Shown here: positions 24,739-32,984 of the stretch, piece after piece
Position numbering within the stretch: the stretch's first letter is position 1
Layout: the number at the start of each line of letters is the position of its first letter
Origin: JASHPR01 sp963729365
GTDB taxonomy: Bacteria; Actinomycetota; Actinomycetes; Streptosporangiales; Streptosporangiaceae
DNA: 64,000 bases
Direction: 5' to 3'
NCBI GenBank assembly: GCA_963729365.1
Contig: CAVSNQ010000010.1
Coordinates: forward strand, 186,001-250,000
Notes under the pieces: generated by a model
What the model saw: only the letters and a program-made list of their open reading frames with translations
What the model was told of the DNA's origin: nothing
Databases searched by the model: none
Translations under genes and position numbers: made by a program

Positions 24739-26172
24739 ATGACCGAGCTCATCGTCGGCCACGAGCAATCGGATACACACCAGAAGGCCCTGCGGATCAA
24801 CCTCGATCCGCGCTGGTACGGAACGATCGCCGAGATCGGGGCGGGCCAAGAGGTGGTGCGCTGGTTCTTCCGCGTGGGAGGAGCGGCCGGCACCGTCGCG
24901 AAGTCGATCTCCGCCTACGACATGGCGGTCAGCGACGCGGTGTACGGCAAGGCGGACAGGTACGTGTCCGCCGGGCGGCTGCAGGGCATGCTCGACAAGG
25001 AATTCCAGCTCAACGTCGAGCGCCTGGACGACGAGCGCGGTGACGAAAACTGCTTCTTCGCGTTTGCCGACACGGTGGTGGCGCGCAGCTACCGGGGCAG
25101 CAACGAGTGCCACGGCTGGATGGGCGTGAAGTTCCAGGCCCAGCCCCACGACGAGCCGAGCCAGATCGTCATGCACGTGCGGATGCTCGACATCGAGGCG
25201 TTCGCGCAGCAGGAGGCGCTGGGGATCGTCGGGGTGAACCTGCTGTACGGGGCGTTCTTCCACCACCACGAGGCCGACAAGCTCATCGAGAGCCTCCTTG
25301 ACCGCCTGACCACGGGCCGCATCGAGATCGACATGATCCAGTTCCGCGGCATCGAGTTCCGCGGCGTGGACAACCGGCTGATGGCGCTCAAGCTGGTCCA
25401 GCTCGGGCTCAGCGGCGTGGCCATGTTCGGCCCCGACCGCGAGGTCCTGCAGCCCAGCGAGGTGCTGCGCAAGAAGGCGGTCCTGGTCGAACGGGGCAGC
25501 TTCCGGCCGCCGACGCACGTGAACCTCGACATGCTCGAGACGGCCAAGGCCAGGTTCTCCGCAGACCCGGCGGTCGCGGGCAAGCCGGTGCTGATGCTGA
25601 CCGAGATCACGATGCGCAACCTGCTCGCCGGCGGAGCCGCCGACGTGGACCGGCGCGACTTCCTGGCCCGCGCGGAACTGCTCGCGGCGTGCGGCATGAC
25701 GGTGCTGATCAGCGATTACTTCGACTACTACCGGCTGGCCGCCTATATCGCCGAACGGACCAGCGAGCGGATCGGCATTGTCATGGGGGTGCCGAGCCTG
25801 ATTGACCTGTTCAACGAGGAGAACCACACCCAGCTGCCCGGCGGGATCCTGGAAAGCTTCGGGCGGCTGTTCAAGAACGACCTGAAACTGTACGTCTACC
25901 CCCTGCAGCCGTCACCGGACGACGAGCTCAAGACCGTGGACGACATCAAGGTCCAGCCGGACTTGCAGCCCCTGTACGACTACCTCGCCGGACGAGGCAG
26001 CTTCGTCAACCTCGACAACTACCGGCCCGAGTGCTTGCCGATCTTCAGCCGGGACGTGCTGCGGCGGATCGCCGCGGGCGACGACTCCTGGGAAGGCATG
26101 GTCCCCGCTGAAGTCGCCGGGCTCATCAAGCGCCGCGGGTTCTTCGGCTACGTCAAGTCAGGCCGGGACTGA
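24739..26172 (+). CDS. Conserved protein of unknown function (477 aa)
   Basis: This soluble-looking protein has distinctive, strongly conserved-looking blocks: LDPRWYGTIAEIGAGQEVVR, FFRVGGAAGTVAKSISAYD, CHGWMGVKFQ, YGAFFHHHEADKLIESLLDR and ALKLVQLGLSGVAMFGPD. I have a weak memory of homologues labelled nicotinamide-nucleotide adenylyltransferase, but no HxGH nucleotidyltransferase motif is present. No signal peptide or membrane helix is seen. ATG 24739 follows GGGGGA. It ends 17 bp from the convergent aminotransferase. No operon partner suggests a role. Confidence 0.75.
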   Translation: MTELIVGHEQSDTHQKALRINLDPRWYGTIAEIGAGQEVVRWFFRVGGAAGTVAKSISAYDMAVSDAVYGKADRYVSAGRLQGMLDKEFQLNVERLDDERGDENCFFAFADTVVARSYRGSNECHGWMGVKFQAQPHDEPSQIVMHVRMLDIEAFAQQEALGIVGVNLLYGAFFHHHEADKLIESLLDRLTTGRIEIDMIQFRGIEFRGVDNRLMALKLVQLGLSGVAMFGPDREVLQPSEVLRKKAVLVERGSFRPPTHVNLDMLETAKARFSADPAVAGKPVLMLTEITMRNLLAGGAADVDRRDFLARAELLAACGMTVLISDYFDYYRLAAYIAERTSERIGIVMGVPSLIDLFNEENHTQLPGGILESFGRLFKNDLKLYVYPLQPSPDDELKTVDDIKVQPDLQPLYDYLAGRGSFVNLDNYRPECLPIFSRDVLRRIAAGDDSWEGMVPAEVAGLIKRRGFFGYVKSGRD

Positions 26173-26189
26173 CCGTCGCGGCCCCTGGC

Positions 26190-26969
26190 TCAGATGCGGT
26201 CCCATTCGGCGGACTCGTAGGCCCGGGTCAGGGTCGTGATCAGTTCCGTGTCGACGGGCAGGGCTCGATCGTCGATCTGGCCGACGGCTGCGATCCCCCG
26301 GGCGTTGGTCACGAAGACCCCGGTGAACGAGCCGACGTCGGGCACGCGTACCGGGGCGCGGCGTGCGGTCAGGCCGAAGGCGGAGATCTGCCGGTTCAGC
26401 AGCTGCATGGTGATTCCTTCCAGGGACGGCGCGTCGGGCCAGGTGATGCTGGTGCCGTCGGTGAACCCGATGTTGGTGATGCCGCCTTCGGAGATGGTGG
26501 CGCCGGGTCCGGTCAGCAGCGCCTCGTCGAACCCGTTCCGCCGGGCCAGCCGCCGGTAATAGCCCTGGCCGGGGTCTCCGGTGTGCTTGATGTGGGCGAG
26601 CGGCCGCTGATAGGGGACCGTCTGCATCGTCCACGGGGTCTGCTGCATGCCTCCCGGCGGGCGGACGGTCACCATGACCGACGGCCGGTCCTGCAGCTCG
26701 TAGACATAGACGCGGACCGAAGCGTCGCGGGGGTCCTCGCCCAGGGCGTGGCGGATGTAATCGCGCACGGCCGCGGTGTCCAGGCCGGCCTGGAAGAGTT
26801 CCCGGTTCGCCGCGGCGAGGCGCGTCAGGTGCAGCGCGAGGCCGCGCACCCGGCCGTCCCTGACCTGCATCGCCGTGAAGTGGCCGTAGTGGTCGCTCAG
26901 CGCGACGGCGCACAGCCGCTCCGCAGCAGCGGCCACGCCGTCGATCTCGATACGCGGCGCGGGCGGCAT
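26190..26969 (-). CDS. Class IV aminotransferase (PLP-dependent)
   Basis: The 259-residue protein has the fold-type IV signatures HIKHTGDPGQGYYRRL (likely PLP Lys in HIKHT), GATISEGGITNIGF and VFVTNARGIAAVGQID. Family members are branched-chain or D-amino-acid aminotransferases and aminodeoxychorismate lyases; PabC-like or unknown specificity cannot be separated here. ATG 26969 is preferred because a GGAGGTGAGG lies 8 nt upstream. Further in-frame starts would translate the triple repeat as VRQTE units. Confidence 0.85.
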   Translation of the reverse strand: MPPAPRIEIDGVAAAAERLCAVALSDHYGHFTAMQVRDGRVRGLALHLTRLAAANRELFQAGLDTAAVRDYIRHALGEDPRDASVRVYVYELQDRPSVMVTVRPPGGMQQTPWTMQTVPYQRPLAHIKHTGDPGQGYYRRLARRNGFDEALLTGPGATISEGGITNIGFTDGTSITWPDAPSLEGITMQLLNRQISAFGLTARRAPVRVPDVGSFTGVFVTNARGIAAVGQIDDRALPVDTELITTLTRAYESAEWDRI

Positions 26970-26970
26970 C

Positions 26971-27015
26971 GTCTGCCTCACCTCCGTCTGCCTCACCTCC
27001 GTCTGCCTCACCTCC
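26971..27015 (-). repeat. Three perfect 15-bp tandem repeats, each a Shine-Dalgarno sequence
   Basis: GTCTGCCTCACCTCC is repeated exactly three times (26971, 26986, 27001). On the minus strand each copy reads GGAGGTGAGGCAGAC, a near-perfect ribosome-binding site for the aminotransferase. The 15-bp unit adds five codons without shifting frame. Confidence 0.9.
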
Positions 27016-27097
27016 GTCCGGGGAATGCTTCACTGTAAGCCCCCTTGAAGGTGCAGGCTGGCTGAGTCTGCGGGCCTGGCCGGGCATGGAGGAGCGT

Positions 27098-27877
27098 ATG
27101 GACGAGGGCACTGCCGCGGCCTACCTGCGGCGGATCGCGGTCGCGCCGCCGGTCAGCGCCGACGCGGCGGCGCTTCGCACGCTGCACCGGGCTCACCAGA
27201 TGTCGGTGCCGTTCGAGAACCTGAGCATCCACCTGCCCGAGCCGATCTCACTGGACGAGGACGACCTGGTGGGCAAGATCGTGCAGAGGCGGAGGGGCGG
27301 CTTCTGCTACGAGCTCAACGGAGCGTTCGGCCTCTTGCTGGAGGCTACCGGCGCCCGGGTGGCGCGGGTCGCCGCGCGAGTGTACGGCGAGGCGGGGCTC
27401 AGTCCGCCGTTTGACCACCTGGCGCTGGTCGTGCGCCTGCCTGACGGGAGCGGTCCCTGGCTGGTGGACGTGGGCTTCGGCAGTCACAGCATCTACCCGC
27501 TGCTGTTGGACAGCAGGACCGAGCAGGACGATCCGGCCGGCCGGTTCCTGCTCGCCGACGCCGCGGACGGGGACGTTGACGTGGTCAAGGACGGGGAGCC
27601 GCAGTACCGGTTGGAGCCGCGGGAACGGTCCCTGGATGACTTCGTCCCCACCTGCTGGTGGCAGCAGACGTCGCCGACGTCCCACTTCACCCAGAGCACC
27701 ATCTGCTCGCGGCTCACCGAAGACGGCAGGATCTCCATCAGCGGCCGCACGCTGATCCGGACCAGCAACGGATCCCGCGACGAACAGCAACTGCCCGGCG
27801 ACGACGCCCTGCTGGCCGCCTACCGCGACCACTTCGCCATAATCCTGGACCATGTGCCCAAGACGGGAGCCGGGTGA
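27098..27877 (+). CDS. nat: Arylamine N-acetyltransferase
   Basis: The 259-residue protein carries the NAT catalytic triad: Cys in RRGGFCYELN, His in FDHLALVV and Asp in VDVGFG. VPFENLSIHLPEPISLD is the typical N-terminal block. It transfers acetyl from acetyl-CoA to aromatic amines, or acts in polyketide amide formation. ATG 27098 has GGAGGAG just upstream; ATG 27086 is an alternative. The downstream dehydrogenase begins 4 bp after its stop. Confidence 0.92.
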   Translation: MDEGTAAAYLRRIAVAPPVSADAAALRTLHRAHQMSVPFENLSIHLPEPISLDEDDLVGKIVQRRRGGFCYELNGAFGLLLEATGARVARVAARVYGEAGLSPPFDHLALVVRLPDGSGPWLVDVGFGSHSIYPLLLDSRTEQDDPAGRFLLADAADGDVDVVKDGEPQYRLEPRERSLDDFVPTCWWQQTSPTSHFTQSTICSRLTEDGRISISGRTLIRTSNGSRDEQQLPGDDALLAAYRDHFAIILDHVPKTGAG

Positions 27878-27881
27878 GCCG

Positions 27882-29021
27882 ATGCCAGAAGAGATACCAG
27901 CCGCGGCCCTGCAGCTGCGGTCGCTGGTCAAGGCCGATCAGACGGTGGAACTGTTCCTGGAGGCCGTGGAGGTACCGGAGCCAGGTCCCGGCGAGGTGGT
28001 CGTGCGGGTCGAGGCGGCGCCGATCAATCCGTCAGACCTCGGCGTGCTCCTGGCCGGCGCCGACGCGACCGCGGCGGTCTCGAGCGGCTCGCCCGACCGG
28101 CCCGTGGTCACGGCGCCGCTGCCGGACGCCGCGATGCGCGCCGCGAAACGGCGGGTCGGCGTGCCGATGCCGGTGGGCAACGAGGGCTGCGGGACGGTCG
28201 TGGCGGCCGGCTCTTCCGCCGCCGCGGCGGCTCTGCTCGGGAAGCTGGTGGCCGTGGCCGGGGGCGCCATGTACGCCCAGTACCGCTGCGTGAACGCGTC
28301 GCTGTGCCTGGAGCTGCCCGAGGGCACCCGGCCGGTCGACGGGGCGTCCTCCTTCGTGAACCCCATGACGGCGCTGGGCATGGTGGAGACGATGCGGCTG
28401 GAGGGTCACGTGGCCCTGGTGCACACGGCGGCCGCGTCCAACCTGGGCCAGATGCTCAGCCGTCTGTGCCTCGAGGAGCAGATCCCGCTGGTCAACATCG
28501 TGCGCAGGCCCGAGCACGAGGAGCTGCTGAGATCGGCGGGCGCCACCCACGCGTGCAACTCGACGTCGCCGGCGTTCATGGAGGAGCTGACGGCCGCCCT
28601 GAGGGCGACGGCCGCCACCCTGGCCTTCGACGCCACCGGTGGCGGCCGCCTAGCCAGCCAGATACTGACCTGCATGGAGGCCGCAGCCAGTGCCGCGACT
28701 GAGGGCTACAGCCGCTACGGATCCACCGTCCACAAGCAGGTTTACATCTACGGCTCGCTCGACCGCGGGCCAACGGAGCTGATCCGCAACTACGGCATGG
28801 CCTGGGGCGTCGGAGGCTGGCTACTCACGCCGTTCCTGCAGAAGATCGGCCCGGAGGGCATGCAGCGACTTCGCCGCCGGGTCGCCGCCGGGCTGACCAC
28901 CACCTTCGCCAGCAGCTACACCGGCCAGGTGTCGCTAGCGGGCGCCCTCCAGCTCGACGCCATCGCTGCCTATGCCCGGCAGTCCACCGGCGCGAAATAC
29001 CTCATCGTCCCCGGCCTCTAA
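27882..29021 (+). CDS. MDR-superfamily zinc-binding-type alcohol dehydrogenase/quinone reductase-like protein
   Basis: This 379-residue medium-chain dehydrogenase has an N-terminal GroES-like domain (PGPGEVVVRVEAAPINPSDL, GNEGCGTVVAAG) and a C-terminal Rossmann part (ALVHTAAASNLGQMLSRL). The usual catalytic-zinc Cys/His set is not apparent, so a zinc-independent reductase is plausible. It starts 4 bp after the NAT gene, within the same transcript. Substrate unknown. Confidence 0.8.
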   Translation: MPEEIPAAALQLRSLVKADQTVELFLEAVEVPEPGPGEVVVRVEAAPINPSDLGVLLAGADATAAVSSGSPDRPVVTAPLPDAAMRAAKRRVGVPMPVGNEGCGTVVAAGSSAAAAALLGKLVAVAGGAMYAQYRCVNASLCLELPEGTRPVDGASSFVNPMTALGMVETMRLEGHVALVHTAAASNLGQMLSRLCLEEQIPLVNIVRRPEHEELLRSAGATHACNSTSPAFMEELTAALRATAATLAFDATGGGRLASQILTCMEAAASAATEGYSRYGSTVHKQVYIYGSLDRGPTELIRNYGMAWGVGGWLLTPFLQKIGPEGMQRLRRRVAAGLTTTFASSYTGQVSLAGALQLDAIAAYARQSTGAKYLIVPGL

Positions 29022-29129
29022 TGCCGCGAGCCGTCGGCCGTCCGCGACGCGGAGGCTCTCCGCCATGCGGGTGTCCTCGACCATGAAGTCTCCTCCCTGG
29101 CTCGAGCGGGCGTGGTACGAGGCGACGGG

Positions 29130-29858
29130 TCAGCCGCGGCCAGCCGGCCGGGACGAGGTGAGGGATGCAAATACGACGATCGAACTGAGGTAATGACCGG
29201 TCGCGTAGTCGAAAGCGCCGCCGCATGTTATCAGCCGCAGCGCCGCGAAGTCGGTCGCGGCGTAAATGGTTTTCGCAGGGAACCTGGATTTGAGGTATTG
29301 GCGCACGCCGGTGACACGGAAAACGGCGGTGATCCCGTCGGCGAGCCGCACGTCGACGTAGTCCCCGGGGCGCAGGGCGCCCAGGCGGAAGAAGACGGCC
29401 GGACCCTGATAGCTGTCGAGGTGACCTTCGATGACCGACGCCCCGATCTGGCCCGGGGTCGCCGAGTACCTGTACCAGGCCGCATCGCTGGCCTGCGTGG
29501 AAAGCGACGGTACCTGGATCACGCCGTCGGCGCCGTTTCCGAGGTGCAGCACTCTCGAGTTCACGCCGATGGCCGGGATGTCGACGGACACCGGCACCGA
29601 GCGCCGCAACCTTGGTCCGTGGGGCTGGCCGAGCCCGACGGCGCCCGCTGCGGCCAGGGACGGCTGCGGCGCATGCACCTGGGTCAGGACCGCGACGCCG
29701 ACCGCGGCGGCCCCGCCGATGATGAGCAGCGCGCCCGCCATCCCGGCAATGCGGGCCCGCAGGCTTCTTGGCGTAGTGGCCGGGGGGGCGTAGGCGCTGT
29801 CCCGCCAATACGTGACCACGCGAAACCCGGCTATACGGCGCCACTCCACGTCCCCCAA
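29130..29858 (-). CDS. Class F/E-like sortase
   Basis: This 242-residue membrane-anchored transpeptidase has a cytoplasmic N-terminus, one membrane helix (AGALLIIGGAAAVGVAVL) and an extracellular sortase barrel. Candidate catalytic residues are His in VIEGHLDSY and Cys in LITCGG, followed by FDYATGHYLSSIVVFA. Sortases cleave sorting signals and attach proteins covalently to the envelope. It is divergent from the gene at 30067, whose product carries a sorting-signal-like C-terminus. Confidence 0.87.
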   Translation of the reverse strand: MGDVEWRRIAGFRVVTYWRDSAYAPPATTPRSLRARIAGMAGALLIIGGAAAVGVAVLTQVHAPQPSLAAAGAVGLGQPHGPRLRRSVPVSVDIPAIGVNSRVLHLGNGADGVIQVPSLSTQASDAAWYRYSATPGQIGASVIEGHLDSYQGPAVFFRLGALRPGDYVDVRLADGITAVFRVTGVRQYLKSRFPAKTIYAATDFAALRLITCGGAFDYATGHYLSSIVVFASLTSSRPAGRG

Positions 29859-30066
29859 TCCTGTCGCTCCTCCCTTCGTTCTTCCCTAGGGCGTTCTACT
29901 CGCGTAGCCTGATATTCCAGTGACGAACAGGCCATTGCACGTTTGTGCCGTCTATGGGCTTTTACTTTATGGCCCCGGCGCTTTCGGGGACCTTGCCTCC
30001 GGCCGGCGCGAGCCGTGGCCAGGTCGGCCACGGGGCCGCCACCGGCCGGACGCATGAGGAGGTTGC

Positions 30067-30528
30067 ATGAAGGTCGGCACCACTGCTGCGGGGACGAGGC
30101 TCAGCGCGAGGCTGGCTGCTGTCGGCTGCGGCCTGGCGGTCATACTCGCTCCCGCAGCAATCTCGGCCTGCACATCGTCCCCGTCCTCGGGCGCACTGCC
30201 TACATCGTCACCCTCAATAAGCGCTCCGGCAACAGGCTCTGTTCCGCCTAGCACTGCGCCGACCCCGACCACGACAACCAGCGCGACGGTGACGCCTAGC
30301 CCGACGGTGACGCCGAGCCCGACAGTCACGCCCAGCCCGACGGTGACGCCCAGCCCGACAGTCACGCCGAGCCCGACGCCCAGCCCGGTCCCCACCGCCG
30401 CCCCGGCCACCGGCGGCGGCGGCACGGCCGGATTCCAGCACGGCCTGCTCCTCGCGCTGGGCATCGCGGCAATACTGGCCGGCGCCGCGAGCATCGTCTA
30501 CCGCAGAAGGGTCATCAGGAACCGCTGA
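30067..30528 (+). CDS. Secreted Thr/Pro-rich stalk protein, probable sortase substrate
   Basis: The 153-residue protein has a signal peptide with a lipobox-like end (AAISAC), a Ser/Thr/Pro stalk with five TVTPSP units, and APATGGGG. A hydrophobic helix (LLLALGIAAILAGAASIVY) and a positive tail (RRRVIRNR) follow. The last three elements mimic an LPXTG/LAXTG sorting signal, so wall attachment by the divergent sortase is likely. There is no globular domain. The 3' end overlaps the convergent thioesterase gene by 14 bp. Confidence 0.75.
   Translation: MKVGTTAAGTRLSARLAAVGCGLAVILAPAAISACTSSPSSGALPTSSPSISAPATGSVPPSTAPTPTTTTSATVTPSPTVTPSPTVTPSPTVTPSPTVTPSPTPSPVPTAAPATGGGGTAGFQHGLLLALGIAAILAGAASIVYRRRVIRNR
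30285..30374 (+). repeat. Five 18-bp tandem repeats encoding TVTPSP
   Basis: GACGGTGACGCCNAGCCC units start at 30285, 30303, 30321, 30339 and 30357, alternating GGTGAC and AGTCAC variants, with a partial sixth. They encode the extracellular Thr/Pro stalk, and copy number may vary between strains. Confidence 0.88.
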
Positions 30529-31015
30529 CCCGTGGCATGGCCACGCGGCGGCCTGCGGTCGGCGGGGCGGGCAGGACGGCGTGCTCGGCGGCCAGGGCCT
30601 CGACGGCTTCGCGGTGCTGCGGCGGCATCGGCGTGACCCGCTCGGTGGCCATGTCGACGTGCAGGAGCATCACCTCGTTGGCGGCCACCTCGTCGCCGGT
30701 GCCGGCGTCGGTCATCCGGTGGAATGCGTGCAGCCGCTTGGCGTCCGCGCCGAGCAGCTGTGAGGTGTACCGCAGCGGCGTGCCGGCCCGGACGCTCCTG
30801 AAGAAGCACAGGTGGCTTTCCACCGTGTAGATGCTGGAACCGGTTTCCCGCCGGTACGCGGCCCCGAGGCCGAGGTGGTCAAGGAACGCGTCGGTCGCCT
30901 CGGTGAACGCGATGCAGTAGAAGCCGTCCATCATGTGGCCGTTGTAGTCGATCCAGTCCGATGGCACCGAGCGCCCGCCGGTGGCGAGCGGGCCGGGCCG
31001 TCCGGCGGCGCTCAT
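30515..31015 (-). CDS. Hotdog-fold acyl-CoA thioesterase of the carnitine cluster
   Basis: This 166-residue 4HBT-like protein has SDWIDYNGHMMDGFYCIAFT (Asp-Tyr-Asn-Gly-His active-site block) and RYTSQLLGADAKRLHAFHRM. It resembles thioesterases encoded beside L-carnitine dehydrogenase that hydrolyse betainyl-CoA to glycine betaine. It is the last gene of the minus-strand cluster, 7 bp after caiD. A second thioesterase (32985-33492) is frameshifted. The two could serve different CoA esters, such as carnitinyl-CoA and betainyl-CoA. Confidence 0.85.
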   Translation of the reverse strand: MSAAGRPGPLATGGRSVPSDWIDYNGHMMDGFYCIAFTEATDAFLDHLGLGAAYRRETGSSIYTVESHLCFFRSVRAGTPLRYTSQLLGADAKRLHAFHRMTDAGTGDEVAANEVMLLHVDMATERVTPMPPQHREAVEALAAEHAVLPAPPTAGRRVAMPRVSGS

Positions 31016-31022
31016 CGGCTGG

Positions 31023-31817
31023 TCACCGGCCCAGCCAGACCGGCGGCCGGCGCTCGGCGAACGCGCGGGCTCCCTCCGCCGCGTCGGCCGAGCCGAGCAT
31101 CGCCCGGTAGGCGGGCAGGTCGCCGCCGCGCTGGATCGCGTAGCCGGCCGCGACGCCCGCGCCCTCGGTCTCGCGCAGGATCTCGAGCACCGCGGCGACC
31201 GCGAGCGGCGCCGCCGCGCAGATCGCGCCGGCCAACTCGCGCGCCGCGGTCATCAGCCCGCCGGCCGGGACGACCCGGTTGACCAGTCCCCATCGCGCCG
31301 CCTCCGCCGCGGTCAGCCGCCTGCCGGTGAGCAGGAGCTCGACCGCGATCGCCCGCGGCACCCGGGCGGGCAGCCGGAGCAGGCCGCCCGCGTCGGGGAC
31401 CAGGCCCAGCGTCACCTCGGTGAGCGCGAACTCGGCATGCTGCGCGGCGACCACCAGGTCCGCGGCCAGGACCAGCTCGAAGCCGCCGCCGAACGCCAGC
31501 CCGTTGACCGCCGCGATGACCGGCTTGCCGATGTCGGGGAACTCGGTGATCCCGGCGAACCCGCCGGGGCCGTGGTCGGCGTCGACGCCCTCGCCGGCCG
31601 CGGCCGCCTTCAGGTCCCAGCCCGCGCTGAAGAACCGTTCTCCGGCCCCGGTCAGGATCGCGACCCGCAGCCGCGGGTCGCGGCGCAGCTCGTCGAACGC
31701 GGCGTACAGGGCGCGGCTCGTCGCCACGTCGACCGCGTTGGCCTTGGGCCGGTCCAGGGTGACGATCAGCGTCTGGTCTTCCACAGCGGTGCGGACCGTG
31801 GCGTTCAGGGCGGTCAT
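31023..31817 (-). CDS. caiD: Carnitinyl-CoA dehydratase (crotonobetainyl-CoA hydratase)
   Basis: This 264-residue crotonase is strikingly close to E. coli CaiD as I remember it: FFSAGWDLKAAAAGEGVDAD followed by GPGGFAGITE, then KPVIAAVNGLAFGGGFELVLAAD, and the end AFAERRPPVWLGR. It interconverts crotonobetainyl-CoA and L-carnitinyl-CoA. The oxyanion-hole loops and Glu in EFALTEVTLGLVPDAGG are intact. The ATG directly follows the acyl-CoA dehydrogenase stop. In this aerobic-looking cluster it probably runs in the hydration direction. Confidence 0.9.
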   Translation of the reverse strand: MTALNATVRTAVEDQTLIVTLDRPKANAVDVATSRALYAAFDELRRDPRLRVAILTGAGERFFSAGWDLKAAAAGEGVDADHGPGGFAGITEFPDIGKPVIAAVNGLAFGGGFELVLAADLVVAAQHAEFALTEVTLGLVPDAGGLLRLPARVPRAIAVELLLTGRRLTAAEAARWGLVNRVVPAGGLMTAARELAGAICAAAPLAVAAVLEILRETEGAGVAAGYAIQRGGDLPAYRAMLGSADAAEGARAFAERRPPVWLGR

Positions 31818-32978
31818 TCAGGCTCCGTATGGTCGCAGCAGGGAGCGGGCGATGATCTGCCGCTGGATTTCGCTGGTGCCATCCCAGATTCTCTCGACCC
31901 GGGCGTCCCGCCACCACCGCTCGACCGGAAGCTCGCCCATCAGGCCCATGCCCCCGAACGTCTGCACCGCGGCGTCGGTGACCCGGCCGAGCATTTCCGA
32001 CGCGTACAGCTTGGCCATCGCGGCGTCGGCGTCGGTCATCGCGCCGTCGTCCAGCCGGGCCGCGGCGCGCAGCGTGAGCAGCTCCGCCGCCTCCAGCTCG
32101 GTGGCCATGTCGGCCAGCCGGAACCCGACGGCCTGGAACCGGCCGATCGGCTGGCCGAACTGCCTGCGGTGCGCGGCCCATTCGGTCGCGGTCTCCAGGA
32201 CGCGCCGTGCGCGCCCGACGCTGGTCGCCGCGACCGTCAGCCTGGTCGCGCCGAGCCACTGGCCCATCAGCTCGAAGCCGCGGCCCTCGTCGCCGAGCCG
32301 GTTCGCCGCGGGCACCCGGCAGCCGGAGAAGATCAGCTCGCACTGGTGGTAACCGCGGTTCGACACGCAGCGCGAGCCCCGGCGGACCTCCAGGCCGGGC
32401 ACGCCGGCGTCCACGAGCAGCGTGGTGATCAGCTTCTTCGGGCCGCGCGGGGTCTGCTCGACCCCGGTGGCGGCGAACAGGATCACGAAGTCCGCGACGT
32501 CCGCGTGGCTGATGAAGTGCTTGGTGCCGGTGATCACGTAGTCCGCGCCGTCGCGTACCGCGGTGGTGGTCATCGACCGGATGTCCGAGCCAGCGCCGGG
32601 CTCGGTCATCGCCACGCAGTCGTGCCGCTCCCCGCGGATGGCGGGCAGCAGGTAGCGCTCCCGCTGCTCGCCGTCGCAGGCCTGCAGGATGTTGCTCGGC
32701 CGTTCAACCAGCATCTGCAGCGCGTAGGACGCCCGGCCGAGCTCGCACTCGGCCAGCACCACGCCGACCGCGTCCAGCCCTCCCCCGCCCAGCTCGGCCG
32801 GCATGTTCGCCGCGTACAGCCCAGCCGCGAGCGCCTTGCCCCGGATCGAGGAGGCCAGCTCCGGCGGTACCTCATCGAGGCGCTCCACCTCATCCTCGTG
32901 CGGGTACAGCTCCTGCTCCACGAAGTCGCGCACAGTCCCGACGATCAGCCGCTGTTCCGCCGTGAGCTCGAAGTCCAC
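31818..32978 (-). CDS. Acyl-CoA dehydrogenase, probably gamma-butyrobetainyl-CoA dehydrogenase
   Basis: This 386-residue FAD acyl-CoA dehydrogenase has AMTEPGAGSDIRSM, ARRVLETATEWAAHRRQFGQ, FGGMGLMGELPVERWWRDAR and RIWDGTSEIQR. The usual catalytic Glu of the EGTSEI motif is Asp here (WDGTSEI). It directly precedes caiD with no gap, so the expected reaction is gamma-butyrobetainyl-CoA to crotonobetainyl-CoA with FAD reduction. GTG 32978 lies 6 bp after the true end of the broken thioesterase. The substrate is inferred from context. Confidence 0.82.
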   Translation of the reverse strand: MDFELTAEQRLIVGTVRDFVEQELYPHEDEVERLDEVPPELASSIRGKALAAGLYAANMPAELGGGGLDAVGVVLAECELGRASYALQMLVERPSNILQACDGEQRERYLLPAIRGERHDCVAMTEPGAGSDIRSMTTTAVRDGADYVITGTKHFISHADVADFVILFAATGVEQTPRGPKKLITTLLVDAGVPGLEVRRGSRCVSNRGYHQCELIFSGCRVPAANRLGDEGRGFELMGQWLGATRLTVAATSVGRARRVLETATEWAAHRRQFGQPIGRFQAVGFRLADMATELEAAELLTLRAAARLDDGAMTDADAAMAKLYASEMLGRVTDAAVQTFGGMGLMGELPVERWWRDARVERIWDGTSEIQRQIIARSLLRPYGA

Positions 32979-32984
32979 CCCCGC

